From contig OX336393.1 of the NCBI GenBank assembly GCA_946902985.2, positions 135,436,533 through 135,500,532 on the forward strand: a stretch of 64,000 nucleotides of DNA, written 5' to 3'. Source of the DNA: Meconema thalassinum. Its lineage: Eukaryota; Arthropoda; Insecta; Orthoptera; Tettigoniidae. Positions 10,921 through 23,602 of the stretch are shown one piece after another. The translations under genes and the position numbers were made by a program. The notes beneath the pieces are model-generated. The model saw nothing but the letters and a program-made list of their open reading frames with translations, was not told the DNA's origin and made no database searches. How positions within the stretch are numbered: the first letter of the stretch is position 1; every line of letters begins with the position of its first letter.

Positions 10921-11750
10921 GGGTATGGAAATAGACTGTCTAGCATTTGGTGATGATATGGCACTAATTGCCGAAAACATCTCTGATCCACAGAATCAGA
11001 TTACTGTACCGGAAGACCTAGCAGCAAAAATAGGACTTCGAATCTCTTATGAAGAAACTAAATCTATGACTAGCATAAAAAATGTCATGTTAAGTGTTAA
11101 AGTAATTTAAATTCTTAGGTGAATGGGTCACAGAAAATTGCAATGAAAAGAAATCTGTAACATGAATTCAGAAATTGGAAATTGCTCTTCAACACACACG
11201 TTAAGTGTGAACAAACAAGGCTTGTCCTGGAAAAGTGAAATGTACAGTTTCTTAAGAGTGATTAAACCTGAAGCTCATTATGCTTCAGAAACTCTCAACC
11301 CACAACATAAGACATTTAAGGAACCATTAGAGATTAAAGAAAGGAAAATTATGAGAAAAATCCCGGGGCCCAGAATTAAAAATGGAAATACTTGACTCCA
11401 AACCCAACTCTGAAATATATGAAAGAAAACATTCTAGACTTACTAATACAATGCAAATGCGACGATTTCAATTTTTAGGCCATTTGGAAAGAATGAATCA
11501 TACCTGACTTGCTTATCGAACCCACAGATTTATGCAAAACAAACTTGCAAGATAAAGTGGTGTGGTTAAAAAAAAAAAAAAAAACTCTTTGAATGAGGAT
11601 CACCGAATCTACATGATAGAAAATCAGGCATATTGTCCACTCAAGGATTTGATGAAGATGAGAAGAAACCAACACGACATACATGGTCGAAGGAACAGAA
11701 ATTACAACAGTCCATGCAAATGAACTGAGCAAGGAGGAAAGTTAAAAATA
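10921..11750 (+). pseudogene. RT relic, 3' piece
   Basis: Continuation of the relic at 9150. AFGDDMALIAENI holds the catalytic region, with FADD/YADD changed to FGDD. A thumb-like segment follows, then EIKERKIMRKIPGPRI near 11340 and FLGHLERMNH near 11475, the usual C-terminal block of RTE-like polyproteins. Several frame changes and stops show that it is long dead. An A-rich run lies at 11570. Confidence 0.6.
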
Positions 11751-13589
11751 TGTTGATTCCGCGTGGTCCTAACTGACCCATTTGCAAAGAAGGTCATCTT
11801 AATTACAGAAATGTCTTTATATCGTTTTTAGTGATAACGTTTTGAAAAGTTATTATTTTAACCCATGATTTTCAAAATTTTCTGTATACTGTGATATGCA
11901 TTAAAATTAAACTTTGTAAAACATTATGTCAATGCAGTAGTATATAGATAGTTCATCATAAACTGACAGTACTTGGCTGTATTCACAAAACATTCAGAGT
12001 GACTGCTGTCTGGAAAACTCAGGGAACACAAGGAATTTAAATTGCATAGAATAAACAGGGAAAATGCATGGAAAAAATTTGGCACGATGAAAAAATATGT
12101 CTTGACATGTGATTGGGCTTAATAATGCATCGTTGGCGGTATGAATTAATCTTGCATTCAAGATGGGTTACCGTTAAGATCAAAGATTAAGTACCATAAT
12201 TTGACCATTCTGCCATTTCTTCTTTTCGGATGTTTGCCTTTCAGGGTATCCAAAGTCAGAAAAATTAACTTCGTGAGAAAAAAAAAATGACTGGGGTGTT
12301 TATACTGTACCCAATTGGAGACTGGTACAATTCGAACACAGTCATTTGATAAAAATTTAAGTAAATCATAGCTAGCCAAGAAAGGATTCTTACAGAAAAC
12401 TGACTTTAGAACCGAGCTGAGAGTGAGCAGATGGTATATTAGAAACCAACAGGAACTATAAGTTCACATTAACGTGACAGTTTTTAATATAATATAAACT
12501 TTGGAAGCAATAAAGAGAGCAATTAGGAGGGCCTCCAGCTGAAAAGATTGGAGGAGCTAAGAGCTTTTAACATTCCTCAACACAGCAGCTTTGGGAGAAT
12601 TGATGGCCAGTGAAGTGTGACAGTAATGGGGAACTATTTTTTTAAATATTAACGATAATTGCAACTCTGCATTAAATTGAGCACATAGAAAGGGAAATCC
12701 CCGACTCACAGTAAGGAATCGAGGAAGAACAACTTGACAAACTAAAAACACCACTTGAAAAAGCCAGAATCAGATGTAAACGCAGGAACAGGATTTTTCT
12801 GTAGGTTTAAAGCCTGTAATATAAGCAGAGAAGGAAACCGCTGATTCAGATGACGGCATTGGGGAAGCCCACGGACTGTTTCGAGGATGCACGAAGCAAA
12901 CCAACCGTCCCCCGAATAGGAATAACGTTTTTTATTAATTAAAAATTAATGAACGATCCGAATTCATTCCGCAAAGATGGAATCTCAAACTTATGATATT
13001 CCACACCTGTAAATAAAATTAGAAGCAGATTGGAGTACGGATTCAGAAAACAAGCTCAGAAAGTCATTGAGGGACTATGTTTTATATGAAATCAGATAAA
13101 AGGGCTCCGAGCAAAGCCAAAGTTACCACAGTTCGACTTGATATCCCCGAGGGGAGGTCACGCTACATGCTGCGCCACAAGTTCATTCAGCACACCTCGT
13201 TGTTGGCAGGTTACGCTACAAGTTACACTAAGTTGCGCTACGCTGATAGTCAACAGTTTGAGACTCTGAGGAGTCGTGCGAACTTATAAAGAACATTTAA
13301 ATTACGAACTTTGGAAAGAAGTGCGCTAAGTTCAGTTATAGCGGTCAGCAGGTAACTTTGAATTCTAAAGAACACTAATTCGAAACCAGTTAACAGAAGT
13401 CATAAGGGCTCGAACAATAAGTTGCATTGCGTCCGGCAAATACATTTTAAGGACATTAGATCCCAGAAGGGACAACAACAGAAACAGAAATTGCGATCGC
13501 GTAGTACAGTAATTCTACCAGAAAGAACCTAGGAGATTGTTGGTTTGAAGCAAATCGATAGACTTACTCAAGGGAGTATTCGTCAGAAT
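11751..13589. other. Unassigned AT-rich DNA
   Basis: No domain, splice pair or terminal repeat recognised. Open frames are short and motif-free on both strands. A faint LEYGFRK reading near 13030 resembles the RT YGFR block but is too short to call. Confidence 0.5.
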
Positions 13590-13699
13590 AAATACGCTAG
13601 ATAGTTCAAGGACCTCGAATGAAGGCCAAGTTATAGAAATTGTGAAATACACTAGACAGTTTAAGGACCTCGAATGAAGGGCGAGTTATAGAAATTACA
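13590..13699. repeat. 55-bp tandem duplication
   Basis: Two copies of a 55-bp unit (AAATACRCTAGAYAGTT...) start at 13590 and 13645. They share long identical blocks such as AAGGACCTCGAATGAAGG and GTTATAGAAATT, and differ at about eight positions. No coding role is visible. Confidence 0.75.
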
Positions 13700-15189
13700 A
13701 GTCGCGATAGACAGATATAAAGAAACAAAATGACGGCGAATTTTACAGACATTTATCGCCTAATTGAACAGATCGAGTAATCAGAGCAACTTACAGTATA
13801 GACACTACCGAAGGACTGAAAACCAGGAGTTTTTCCAGAAGTAGGAGAGGAACTTTGAAGGAGTAGGTCACATGTTCGATGCAGGGAAGTAGGAGTAGCA
13901 TCAGGGAATCGTCAGCGGGAGAGAAAAATCGCCAAATCTAAGAGATACGATCCGTGTGGTGAAGAGTGAAGTGTAAATATATAAAATAAGTGTATATTTT
14001 TATAAGTGTTTTAAGAAAAGTGAAATAATGTTTTTTAATATGTATCAGTGTAATCTAAGTGAATATAATATGAAGATGATAAAGAAGAATGTAAAAATGG
14101 GTTGTTAAAAGTATATCAAGATGGGCGAGCCCATTCGAAGATATGGTCATTGGCCAAGCCAGCGCGTGGGGTGAGTTATGAAAATTCATTAATCTTATGT
14201 TGTATCATGCACTGAAATAAGTGAGTAATTGAAGAAATGCGCCAAGTAACTAAAGAAATGTAAACTAGTGAGCGAATATGAATTGAAATGTATGGCAAAC
14301 ATATAATAACGTATAATTTTGTTAATGGTGGAAAGATATAACTGCATTGTGAAAAGTAAAGTAATTGAAACCCGTAATAATGAAAATCAATAATAAATAA
14401 GATCTTGGATGAGAAATCGAATATAATTGTACCACTGGCAGGTATTCACGCCAAGTAAATGAATTTTAAAAGCAATAATGTAAATAATTAATAATAATAA
14501 TAATAGTTGAGTTTTTATATACTCTTGAAATTATGGTTAAATAATGAGTTGTTGCACTCCATAATAATGTGTTGATGAATAATAATAATTGAAATGAATA
14601 ATAATAATAATAATAATGAGCTCAAATTGAAAGAAATATATAATTGAAGCTTTTTTTGGATACCTTAAATGTTGATGAAGTGATAATGATTTTTACAGAC
14701 CTTAAATGTTGAAGTGATTAACGTAAATGGTGATTTTGGAACACCTTGAGGTGGTATTGTGAGATTTGTAGACTGTTATGCCAAGTTGAGGGAGAAAGTT
14801 GATAGGAAGACTAGCAATTTATACCGCGATGAGAGTAAAGTTGTTTGTTAACTAAATGTGTGATGGAAATCCAAATGAATGTTGTATTGCCATAATGGGT
14901 CAAGTAAATAAAGAGTTAATGAAGTAGCATCGAGCTAGGAATATGTACGTGCTCCATAACATGCATTATTCGGGAGATTGGAAGTAAATAAGTCGGATTC
15001 ATCCTTGTTGTTTAAGGGTAGCACCCATTGGTACACTGAGGTCTAGCCAAGTCAGCTTATGGTATGGTATATGTGTGTGTATTATGGTAATTGCAGTGTA
15101 AGACCGGTTGGGAAGGACTAAGATCTCCAGCGCAGCATTGCCACAGTTGTTTTGATATATAAGACTGGTGGGAGAACAGCAGTTTCTAC
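13700..15189. other. Unassigned non-coding DNA with TAA microsatellites
   Basis: No gene motif seen. Interrupted (TAA)n/(AAT)n runs lie at about 14490-14510 and 14580-14620, and a short duplicated GACCTTAAATGTTGA block lies near 14660-14715. Sense-strand pyrimidine depletion and TGA/TAA-dense sequence argue against coding. It may be untranslated or LTR-like sequence of an unidentified element, but I find no matching second copy. Confidence 0.45.
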
Positions 15190-15764
15190 ATGGTGGCCAC
15201 TACTCGTGGAAAACCTGGAATTCCTGGAAAACTCCTGGATTTTTATTAGGTCTGGAAAACTCCTGGAAAATGACAAAAAATTGAAAACTCCTGGAGAATA
15301 GCCACTGTTAATTATAAAAATCTTTCCATCTTAAATCATACTCCCACTGAGGTTTCGTTAATGAAGAAATTTCCTCAGGCTACCTGTTTCTGTGTGGGAG
15401 AACACGCGGTAGTATTTTTGTAAAACATATTGAGGAGACAACTTCACCGCAATAAAATTGCAGGCGGCATTCTTTTCTCTTCCTTTTTTAAGCGGATATT
15501 TGAGTCACAAAGGCTCTTTTAAAACAACAATTAAATCATTTGTGTGTAAGCTTGCATATCAATAACCCAATAACCACTAATTTTTGTCAACATCTGTATA
15601 AGTAAACCAAACACAACTGCTTTATTTTGGTCTTGAAGTAGCCAACCAATAAAGCCCCTCCCCGGACTCACACTTATTTTTAAGTCTGGAAAAAATGAGA
15701 ATTACTCCTGGAAAATTCCTGGAAAACTCCTGAAAAATCTTTGACCGATTTGAGTGGCCACCAT
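15190..15764. mobile_element. hAT-like MITE, 575 bp, with 8-bp TSD
   Basis: The ends ATGGTGGCCACT and AGTGGCCACCAT are exact inverted repeats. They are flanked by a perfect 8-bp duplication GTTTCTAC at 15182-15189 and 15765-15772. The subterminal regions on both sides are made of repeated CCTGGAAAACTCCTGG words in the same direct orientation. There is no transposase. The 8-bp duplication indicates hAT mobilisation, although the TIR does not start with the usual YAGGG. Confidence 0.85.
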
Positions 15765-16468
15765 GTTTCTACGATATACTAGCGACGGGGGAGACGGAAG
15801 TTGCCGTGTCCGAGCTGAAGCTAAGTATGACCGATCCCTAGTACCAGCATTGCTTATATCCGACAAGTAATTGAATTGTTGTATTTATTGGGAGACAGGG
15901 ATCTCGCCAAGTAAACTTATGCGTCGTATGTCATCTCCGAATCAAATGCACAGTTATGTGGAAACACGGAATAATATGGTGAAGTGAGGATGCAGTAATT
16001 GCAGTATTAAACTAATAGCTTGAAGAAGAGGGGGAGGTTAACAGCCGACCTTGTCCTGGTTTTGTAAGAAGGCAGGGAGCCACATAATGGAGGCTTTGTG
16101 AATAGAGTTTTCAAGGGTCTGAGCGCGCATTAGCAATTAAAGAGTGCTTTAATTTAAAGTTGATATTTGTAATGCTGGAAGTGAGGCGAATATCCCCAGC
16201 TAAAATTTAAGTGAATTATGTAATATTTAGCGGAAATAGTCAAAATGAATATTGTTGATAAATAATCAATTTCAACCTCGAAAGATAATGGAAGCTATAC
16301 GGGTAATGAATATATTGATTTTGAATCTAGTTGGAAATAAGTCCACTAAGAAGTAATGAAAAACAGTGCATGATACAACATAATAAAACCACCTTATAGC
16401 ATGAGAAAGAAGTGAAGGGTGTTGGGTTCGATTCATGACATGTTGAAATTTATGTATTGTGTTTTTAG
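15765..16468. other. Unassigned DNA between MITE and piggyBac
   Basis: Non-coding. It continues the sequence interrupted by the MITE at 15190-15764 (GATATACTAGCGACGGGGGA follows directly after the duplicated target). No family match recognised. Confidence 0.5.
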
Positions 16469-18896
16469 CCTCTTCAGTCCTGAGAGACAACATTTGGAGA
16501 TAAAACTATTTCCATGGTTCCATTCTGACCTACAGCATGTCAGAACACCTCTTTTCGTGAAAATATAAAACTCACAGCATCCATATGGTGGGGATATGAG
16601 GTCCACGGACCTCAGGTTTTACTTAAGAATATTCAATGATTGTTGCTCAAAATACTAGGACTGCTTTTTAATACAATTTGATGTTTGTACAATAAGTGAA
16701 ATGTAGTATGCAAGCAATTGTGAAGGTCTTGAGCTATTAAGCTTTATAAAATTACAAGTAAAAAGAAATGCAGAGGAATATTGTCTTATCATGAGACCAC
16801 TTTTTCTTGAAAACGTGTCATTGCCGGCTACTTTTCATGGTAGGCCTGAAAGCAATTGTTTTTCATGACACACAGATACAGATCACATTTAACCCACATG
16901 ATTCTGTTTTATTTTAATGACAACCAGGATATCGACACTTAGAAGCATTCTTTGCTTCAACATATTTGGGTATGTGACCAACATTATCAAACCTTACCTC
17001 GGCAATGGGTGGCACTACAACCTTCCTAGGCATCCTCCTTTCGATGACTTCCTGATCTTCTTCATCAGTAATTGTCTCATCTTGACAAGAATTACGAGGT
17101 CTTCCTCTTTTCTTAGCATGGACTACAGGGTCTGTCTTCCTCGCTCTTCCCATATGCATCTTATAGTTCAACGAAGGCAATCTCTTATTCTTGGGGATGT
17201 TTTTGCCTATACACCATCTAAGATACATGACCCAGCAATTCACAATGACTAGGTCTACAAAGTGATTGAACATCCTGACTGTCCATTTCACAGTACGAAT
17301 ATAGCACCTGTTATAGGATAAAAACCTGTCCAACAAATCTACACCTCTCATCTTTTCATTGTACAATTGTACCACCTTTAGCTGAGGGATTTCAACTTTC
17401 TTGCCTTCATCTTTAGACCATCTCTTGCACTTCGAAACAGGTTCACTTCCAACACATGAGGAAAGTAATAGAACACTTTTGTTATCTTTCCATTTAACAA
17501 TGCATACTTTCTCATCCTCCCTCACCTTTTCATCCCATTCACCTCTTTTGAGCTGTTTGTCACTTTTTAGCTTGTCTCTTACAGACCCCACTCTATTTTT
17601 CATCACTGTGCCTGTTTGGTAGGTGTTCCTATCAAGTAGAAAATCTAAACATTTCACACTAGTGAAAAACCTGTCAGTGTAGACACAATGGGTGCTGTCT
17701 TGAGGGACACTTGCTGTCAAATGTTTCACAACAGCTGCACCAAGTCCAAATTGTTTAATGTCATCAGCAGGAACTGTTCCTTTGCCAACATAAATTTGAA
17801 AATCTAATAATAAGCCATCTGGTGCTGCAAGGACAAAAGATTTAAGTCCTAAAGGGTTAGGGTTTGAGGGAACATACTGGCGGAATCCACACTTACCTGA
17901 AAAAGATATCATCTGTTCATCTAAGGAAACATGTTTGGATCTTGGAAGTGTTAAGCACTTCTTTCTAATAGGTTCCAGAAAGGGATTCACTTTCCAAAGT
18001 CTTTCGTTGCCATCACGCTGAGTGATATTATCTGTAAAATGCATGCAGTTCCTCAGTTCAAAGAATCTATCCCGTGACATGCAATTAGAAATCAGTGCCG
18101 TATTGGTATTATGCTGCCAATACATCTTTACTTGAGGATAACCCAAACACCCCATAACAACTTGAATTCCTGCCAGATGTACCATTTCTTCAGATGTTGT
18201 ATTTACGGATCTGAGGTTGCGTGTCTGAACTGAATATAAATTTGTTTGCTCTGAATGTAGCTCCCAGAACTCCACAGGTAGATACTCCAACAAGCACTCA
18301 AATATGCCCTTTTCTTCAACATAATCTGCCTCATATGTTTCTGCTGTTGGGGGACCTTGCTGAACCATTCTAAAAGAGAGAAGATAACTATTAAATATGG
18401 TCATGCATAATCGTATCATATTTATAAAATTTAGGCCCAGAGTTATCTATTTAAAAATTTTAATGTCATAACTTACGTTTTAGTTTTCCATTTCATTTCC
18501 CGCTTGTTTGCATGAATTGCTGCTGAATGGCGTACTGGTTCAGTTTCCGTATCTTCCTGAACACCATCAAGTTCATCCTGATGAGTGACAAGAACTTGTC
18601 CCCATGTATTGTAAATGATGTTAACTTCACATTAAAAAATACCCTGACCACTAAAACAAATATTTGATGCAATATCAGTACACTTACTTGGACGCAGTCT
18701 GGTTGAGTCAGCCATCGCAATACCCTCTGTGAGAGCTGCCACTGTCAAGTTGATAGAGTGGATGTTACACGCTGCATCAGCAAATTCCGCAACTAGAAGG
18801 TTCACACGTGTGGTCGAGGCATCTCTGTTACGCAAGCTCGCGAGAAATAAAATACAGAACTTGGGTCCACATATGTGGACCGAGGGACTGAGGAGG
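16469..18896 (-). mobile_element. piggyBac element, complete with TIRs
   Basis: The left end CCTCTTCAGTCCTGAGAG and the reverse complement of the right end CCTCCTCAGTCCCTCGGT are inverted repeats of about 18 bp starting with CC. They abut TTAA at 18897-18900 and TTAG at 16465-16468 (one substitution from TTAA). TTAA targets and short CC-starting TIRs define piggyBac. The 2.43-kb body holds one transposase gene on the minus strand that fills most of it, so this is a potentially autonomous or only recently dead copy. Confidence 0.88.
16914..18715 (-). CDS. piggyBac transposase (three exons, C-terminal finger frameshifted)
   Basis: Cut-and-paste transposase acting in the nucleus at TTAA sites. 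Exon 3 (16914-18369) carries the DDE_Tnp_1_7 domain: SLDEQMISFSG (first Asp), CVYTDRFFTS (second Asp), and RGVDLLDRFLSYNR with the downstream Asp. The N-terminus is inferred from splice sites: exon 1 18688-18715 (ATG, donor GTAAGT), exon 2 18477-18624 (acidic, ending before GTAAGT), and intron 2 18370-18476 with a pyrimidine-rich TTTTAG acceptor. The three exons total 1632 nt, an exact multiple of three, with no internal stop. The stop comes at KCRYPGCH. The rest of the cysteine-rich domain (VKCDLYLCVMKNNCF) lies just downstream in another frame, ending at 16828. So the protein seems to have lost its C-terminal zinc-binding module by a small indel. Confidence 0.88.
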
Positions 18897-18900
18897 TTAA

Positions 18901-19399
18901 AGAAGGAATACCTAAGGCTTGAATGAAAGAAAGTTGTTCAGTTTAAAGGAATTAAATAAAATGTTAACACAAGAAGGTATAGGGAAAGAAAACTCTGAAA
19001 GGAATGAAGTAAAGTAAATGTACGCAAGCCTTAGACGGAATTTTGAAAACGTGTGATAGCCTAGGCATGCTTTGTGTCTAAATGAATGTAAATTTTAATG
19101 AAAGGAATATTAATGATGGTTGTTAGAGAATCTAAGCAAGATAATTTGAGTGATTTTGTGTTGATTTTTATTGATTTTCACCTGATGGGATTGATTCCAA
19201 GTAGATTTTGTTTTATTTTGATAAGTATAATAAATTCATATTAAATGTAACATGTGAGTAATTTTTGTAGTCTTGCTGACCTACTAGTGTCTCATATCAG
19301 TATGTATGATCATACAGTGGGAGGACGTAACACCCCCGAATGCCGTGAGTTTTAGCCAGGTTATGATCAAACATTCTCCGTCTATAGACGGGTACAATA
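18901..19399. other. Unassigned AT-rich DNA
   Basis: No coding or repeat signal recognised between the piggyBac target site and the next MITE. Confidence 0.5.
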
Positions 19400-19621
19400 C
19401 CTTATTCCATATAAGTTGAGAGTAATTACAACATGCCAGAGCCGCAAAGAAGAGCTCTTACCTATACGAGCGCACTACCTTCGATTGAAATATTACAGAC
19501 ACCATATCAATTGTATACTGGCTTGAACTTCACATCAGTAAGAGGTATGAGCTCTTCTCACGAGCTCTTCTCTGCGGCTCTGGCGTGTTGTCATTTGACT
19601 CACAACTTATATAGAATAAGG
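19400..19621. mobile_element. Palindromic MITE, 222 bp, TA target
   Basis: The left arm CCTTATTCCATATAAGTTG and the reverse complement of the right arm CCTTATTCTATATAAGTTG extend to a ~65-bp inverted repeat that includes CCAGAGCCGCARAGAAGAGCTC. TA lies on both sides (19398-19399 and 19622-19623). This size, long TIR and TA target fit a Tc1/mariner-type or similar MITE. Transcripts would fold into a hairpin. Confidence 0.7.
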
Positions 19622-19896
19622 TATAGTTGTGGTGTAACGTGATTCACTGAACAGATGGCGCAAATCTGAATTGAGTTTAATTATGTCCCAGGCATCCTTC
19701 CTGTACTGTCGACTTGTGTAAGTAAATCATTTGCAGACTGTCAATGAGTTTTTTTTTAAATAAGAAGCGATGAGCAAAGACATACAGGTAAATGGAATGA
19801 GTAATAAATCAAATACTACCACGACAATGGTTTACATAACCTAAAATTCACTCCTCAACGGCTAACACTTTTGTTTTTAGTACTTTTTTGAAGATC

Positions 19897-21000
19897 ATGG
19901 AGGGATCATCGAAATTCAATACGGAATAGCTGCAACCGTCAAAGTACCCAGATTTTCAGCCTTGGTTAGAAGAAGTTCCCAAGAATGCAAAACATACTTT
20001 TTGTAACGTGTGCAAAAAATAGGTTGCTTTGAGCAACATTGGCAAGAGAGCTATAACTAGCCACATGACAGGAAAATTCACAAAGCAAGGATCACCAGCC
20101 AGCATATGACTGCGCTTTTGTCTGATCGAGCCATAATTCAGTTCGGTAGTTTTATATCCCGTATCAACACGACTGAGCTTAATCAATTTGATAGGAGTAA
20201 ATCTCGCCTGTATCATTTTTATACTAATCAGTTCAAGGGCTTGGAAGAATATAAAGATGTGTGGCAGATCATAAAAATCGTCCTCATATTTTCTTATGGT
20301 AACGCCTTTGTAGAGTTTTTTTCTCTTCATTAACAAAGAAATATTTGTGGAAAACATTCACCAGGAAACTCTTCATAGCGATGAGAAGAAGAACATGGGA
20401 TGGAATTCAGGATGCAGGTGGAGGAGATGCCATAACCATTGATGACGACATGGTTCGTTACGATTGTGGGGCTAGGACTAAGGAAAAAATCGCTATCGAA
20501 GAATGAAAACGATGGGAAACGGAAATAGAGCAGTTGAGTCGGTACGGGAGGGGTGAGAGAGAGAGAGAGAGAGAGAGGGAAAGGATGAAGTGTTAATGGC
20601 ATTAAATAAAGAAAATGAAGAATTGCTCACAAAGCAACATGAGCTGGAAATGAAAATAAAAACATTGAAGAAATAAGAACTTCAAACGTATTCGAAGTCG
20701 CCTAAATACCTGTGATAAAATATTATATGATTATTTTGAAATGTGATCAATGAGATGTGTAAGTTATTTAATTTGTGAAAGATATATGTTGTCGTGAGAG
20801 ACTATAATTGTGTGTTATGTATTTTACGTTCTATAATAAACAAAAAAAGTATTTACCGTACATAAATTGTTATACTTTTTGAAAATAAACATCAATAGTA
20901 TCCTTATAAAAGTATGTGTGTTAATAAAACGTTAAATTTTACACAGGGAAAAATTATAATAACACAGGGAAAATAATTTTAGGTAACCAGTGGTCACCCT
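19897..21000 (+). pseudogene. Internally deleted hAT transposon
   Basis: Two ends of a hAT transposase lie side by side. An N-terminal zinc-finger block beginning MEGSSKFNT, with TFCNVCKK and NIGKRAITSHMTGK (19897-20100), is followed within 60 bp by the C-terminal dimerisation region (VWQIIKIVLIFSYGNAFVE, then ENIHQETLHS; 20240-20380). A Lys/Glu-rich tail ends near 20675. The RNase H-like catalytic core is missing. The right end ACCAGTGGTCACCCT at about 20986-21000 is a hAT-type terminus; the left TIR was not found. A (GA)n tract lies at 20557-20578. Stops and a frameshift occur in both pieces. Confidence 0.7.
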
Positions 21001-23500
21001 TACATTGCTTTTCAAGTTTGCCTCGATTTATGGCACAACATTAGAGATCCCTTGGCATATGTTTTACTGTATAATTATACATTAACAACCATTATCAATA
21101 TTATAGGCTATCAGATTTAATAAACACAACTATATGAGTTCGATGGCCACAAAATACGAAGCTCACAATACAACAATATTTGAAAATGTACTCTATGGAA
21201 AGCATCACCGTGTTAATTCTCGGGATGGATTTAGTTTCTTCACACAGAAAGTTCACTCTATACAAGAACCGTAGTTTTAGTTTGTATTTTCAGAAAGAAA
21301 GAAAAAAAATAAAGCCAATTTGGCAGAATTGTACCCTTGGCACAAATAAAATAAACTTTAAAGTTTAAAGCTAGTCTTGCAGACTTGTTGAGACAGATCA
21401 AGTGCTAGCGCTAATGCGGTCAACTACACAAGCAGAGGTTCGCATTGCCAAGACTGTATAAAATGTCACAGCCCCAACTCTGTAACGCAGAGTTCATCGC
21501 GAGGACCGAAGCTGAGCAGTGCCCCGTCTCCATGAAATAGGAACAGTGCTACCGGTACCTGAGTATTTAATGGATAAGACAGGATTTCAGGACCATCCTG
21601 TTGTGTGGAGTGTGGAACGTCCCCAGAGGGGGTGTTGTGCGCAAACTGCATGAAGATGAAGAAAAACAGTGGGTCCTATTTAACAGCATAATCTAATGCG
21701 AAATTACAAATGATCGCTTATCTTAAAACATCAAAGGTAAACAAAATAATGAAATCACCCAAGGTAGAACATACCTGTACATGAACTGCAGGACCCAATC
21801 GTGAGGTTAAAACAAATTCAACTCCCGCATGAAGTGGCAATGTACCCAGTTATCTGCCTGCATGGCAATATTGCACAACCAATTATATACACAGAAAACA
21901 GAAATTACAAGAAAATGTTCCTGGGAAACATTGGGAAGAAAAAAAAGAATTAATGTGAAAGACTGTAAAAAAAAAAAAAACACATACAAAGAAAAGATAA
22001 AGAATTCCAAGAGGAATATGAAGCATCGCTTAATGCGACCGGCCAGTGAAGAATGACCCAGAGAACAATGGCAGTCTAACAAAGTTAAATCTAGATCAAA
22101 CCCCTCACCCTGACAACTAAAGGGTCGAGAAATCAATTTTCCCAGCCAAAATTTTAAATACATATTACAACACGTTTCTAAAACAAAATAACACTCTTAT
22201 TTAAACTAAGAATTGCGATGGTGCCGGTAAAACCAGATTCTTAGGGAGCCTCATGGCCCGAGCAATGGGAAGACTTTCCCCGAAAGAACATGACAAAATT
22301 AAGAAAACAGAAATGAAATCTGGCGACCACGCCGACTAAATAACCAAAAGCAATTTGCTCGAACCATTCGGACCCCCAAATCCTAAGTTAGATTGTTCAT
22401 ATAGGCACAAAGAACGGGACACCAGGCCATGGCGTCGAAACACGTAAAATCACCCAAGTCCTTAATATAATAAAATAGTAGTTCAAAACATAGAAAAAGA
22501 ACACCCGCAGTATTTCTCGCAGAGGCCCCTTCAAAAGTTATAATTCTAATCACCGTACCTTGACATTTCTTCTGTGACTCCTGGGGAAGCCATTACGCAG
22601 TAAACAAAGACAGAGTTGCCATAGCTTGTACGGAAAGTTTTTGAAAATTTTCCACTACATTGGATTTTGAAGCGTGGCAAGCTGTAGATGGTCCAGTTCA
22701 GTTGTAGGGTGACCAAAATTGGCCACGTGCGGGACATTCCAGCGCACACTCATTACATTACCCTGCGATGCGGCACATTTTTCCACAATCACGGAAGATA
22801 TTGTATTATGCAGGATTACAAAGTCTCAATAAAGAGTTAACAGTTGAAATGATACACTTGAGGCCTTTGTGTAGGTCCAATACAGAAATTCGAGTCATTT
22901 AGGTCTTAATTTAAAAGTCCACTAATAGGCGTTGCACACACAAGGGACAGGACACATGCCAGTTACACAAAATTTACTATAAAGATACATAACAATGACA
23001 AAATATGACCCCCCCCCCCCCTACCCCCCACAGAATAAATATTTTTACATTTTACAACCCTTACAAGAACAATGGGAACCCAGTACCCAAAAGAGGCAAA
23101 ATGCAAGGGGAACGTACCAGAATCCATACAAAACAGTTAAACATATTAAAAGAGGAATTTAATTTACTTAATGGCCTCACGCAGTACCACACGAACTCAG
23201 AACTCCCAGAGAAGGCAAGAAACAAAATTAAATATTATACACAACATACAATACCATGGAAGTAAGGATCATCCCGATATGTAACACATAAAATTAATTT
23301 TTTTTAATAAGCTTTTGCCTCATTTCACCAGTCGCAGCTCCTAACCGTCTACGGTGGCCATACGGAAAATGGCAGAACCAGCAACTACTATCCATGAGGA
23401 CAAGAAACCGATGGGGACCACGTTAAATTTTCAACACACATGTTCGACCAACATTAAATACACAAAAGCTCACCAACATTTTCCAAAAGAAAACAGTCAT
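21001..23500. other. Unassigned DNA; strand-biased, with poly(C) tract
   Basis: No gene recognised. From about 21700 the plus strand becomes rich in A and C. A poly(A) run lies near 21965 and a poly(C) tract at about 23009-23029. Around 22713 the sequence AGGGTGACCAAAATTGGCC resembles a hAT-type end, but no partner or TSD was found. Confidence 0.45.
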
Positions 23501-23514
23501 CCATCCACCAAATA

Positions 23515-23602
23515 GATCCTACCAGATCACAACTCCACACGAGTCACTGGAGGGGGACAATCGAACTCAGGACACCAAGGCAACAAGACCCATTCTGAGA
23601 AC
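23515..23602. repeat. 88-bp dispersed direct repeat, copy 1
   Basis: This segment (GATCCTACCAGATCACAACT...) recurs at 23861-23947 with only about three differences plus one indel. It lies 346 bp upstream of copy 2 in the same A/C-rich region. Both copies contain CACTGGAGGGGGACAATCGA. No coding frame is shared. Confidence 0.8.

Noticed and set aside
13029..13075. RT fragment (EYGFRK reading)
   Set aside because: Only one short motif, no neighbouring RT blocks in any frame.
13075..19325. Long LTR starting TGTTTTATATG and ending GACGTAACA
   Set aside because: No target duplication at the proposed ends and no second copy within the window.
22713..22750. hAT element end (AGGGTGACCAAAATTGG)
   Set aside because: No inverted partner or 8-bp duplication found, so not annotated as an element.
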